Below are positions 63,901 to 64,000 of a stretch of DNA of 64,000 nt, in pieces. A model generated the notes under the pieces. The model was not told the origin of the DNA. It did not search any database and saw only the letters and a list, made by a program, of their open reading frames with translations. The position numbers and the translations under genes were made by a program. Origin of the DNA: Galeopsis tetrahit (lineage: Eukaryota; Streptophyta; Magnoliopsida; Lamiales; Lamiaceae); NCBI GenBank assembly GCA_963675135.1, contig OY776124.1, forward strand, positions 24,240,066 through 24,304,065, given 5' to 3'. Each line of letters opens with the position of its first letter. Positions within the stretch are counted from its first letter, which is position 1.

Positions 63901-64000
63901 CTTTTGAAAAGTAGAGAATGAGAGAAACGAAGAAAGTGCGTTTTCACATTAGAGTGAGCATAAACTCTCACAAACGAATGTAATTTTGTGATAATTAAAG
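60959..64000. repeat. HOR unit 23: canonical 13-mer, cut by the window end
   Basis: A to L complete at 60959, 61200, 61441, 61682, 61923, 62164, 62405, 62645, 62886, 63127, 63370 and 63611; M starts at 63852 and has 149 bp in the window. Markers match units 3 and 13 (cttcgtgttt, tctttggaaa, 243-bp J), and gcgttttaacatt in J ties it to unit 13. Private changes include aaagtgtgtttt in K (63457) and aaaatagtgtttt in L near 63768. Confidence 0.92.

Larger units (their letters stand above)
1..64000. repeat. Satellite array, ~241-bp monomer, higher-order organised
   Basis: The full window is tandem copies of one monomer of about 241 bp. Landmarks recur in fixed order in nearly every copy: ttagaacaaag, ttggtaatggttaactc, gaaagtgcgttttcac, gagcataaactct, ttttgtgataattaaag, aataatgttttcttgg, aatcactaaatc, and a closing gtgttgga. 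I set monomer boundaries at ttagaac; this phase is arbitrary. Copy lengths are 238, 240, 241 or 243 bp. All copies have the same orientation. Thirteen monomer types (A to M) form a roughly 3.13-kb higher-order unit, heavily reshuffled. No unique sequence lies between monomers. Long homogeneous higher-order arrays of this kind are known from centromeres and pericentromeric heterochromatin; the assignment here is by inference. Family and species are not recognised. Confidence 0.98.

Noticed and set aside
1..64000. CRISPR array
   Set aside because: The period is 241 bp, the whole unit is repeated and there are no unique spacers of constant length between short repeats.
1..64000. Tandem rDNA, tRNA or snRNA gene array
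   Set aside because: Monomers are about 31% G+C with no recognisable rRNA, tRNA cloverleaf or polymerase III box pattern, and unit length and homogeneity fit a simple satellite.
1..64000. Transposable elements inside the array
   Set aside because: Monomer spacing runs unbroken from end to end; every length change is explained by 1-3 bp indels or whole-monomer loss or gain.
1..64000. Inverted segments
   Set aside because: All monomers have the landmarks in the same order on the + strand. I found none in reverse orientation.
1..64000. Bacterial or phage origin of the window
   Set aside because: There are no coding sequences in 64 kb, and 241-bp satellites with nested higher-order structure are a eukaryotic feature.

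Overview
The whole 64 kb window is one uninterrupted, head-to-tail satellite DNA array. The repeat unit is about 241 bp and AT-rich (about 31% G+C in a monomer I counted by hand). I count 265 complete monomers plus a 42-bp partial at the left edge and a 149-bp partial at the right edge. All run in the same orientation. I see no gene, RNA gene, transposon, inversion or unique sequence. Both edges cut through monomers, so the array extends beyond the window on both sides. This points to eukaryotic heterochromatin, most plausibly centromeric or pericentromeric. I do not recognise the satellite family and cannot name the species.

The array is organised as higher-order repeats (HORs). Thirteen monomer types, labelled A to M here, recur in the order A-B-C-D-E-F-G-H-I-J-K-L-M. 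The canonical unit is 3132 bp, or 3134 bp when J carries a 2-bp insertion. Complete canonical 13-mers lie at 2934, 6066, 33031, 49641 and 57827, and a truncated one starts at 60959. Between them are derived units of 4, 8, 10, 11, 12, 14, 16, 17 and 21 monomers. These are explained by in-register unequal exchange between non-identical monomers, which leaves hybrid monomers such as D/M, B/E, K/A, A/M and H/A.

Beneath the 13 types are two ancestral classes. X monomers (B, C, E, G, I, K, L) have a gatg head; Y monomers (A, D, F, H, J, M) have an agaag head. They alternate strictly from C to J. The approximately 45 bp before each head goes with the head that follows: a TTCG-containing tail precedes Y heads and a TTCA-containing tail precedes X heads. 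The TTCG form matches 7 of 9 core positions of the vertebrate CENP-B box; the X form has lost the TTCG. This resembles, without proving, the box-bearing and box-less monomer alternation of primate alpha satellite.

Layout: 1-9199 is a partial, a 12-mer and two canonical 13-mers. 9200-26284 is rearranged and rich in a second HOR lineage (3-bp deletion in A, B/E hybrids, altered G and H). 26285-36164 returns to nearly canonical units. 36165-50363 is the most rearranged part, with a 21-mer, a perfect 720-bp tandem duplication and a 964-bp tandem duplication. 50364-64000 is canonical units with one 7-mer tandem duplication. The reverse-strand ORFs of 60-153 codons are by-products of the repeat, not genes.
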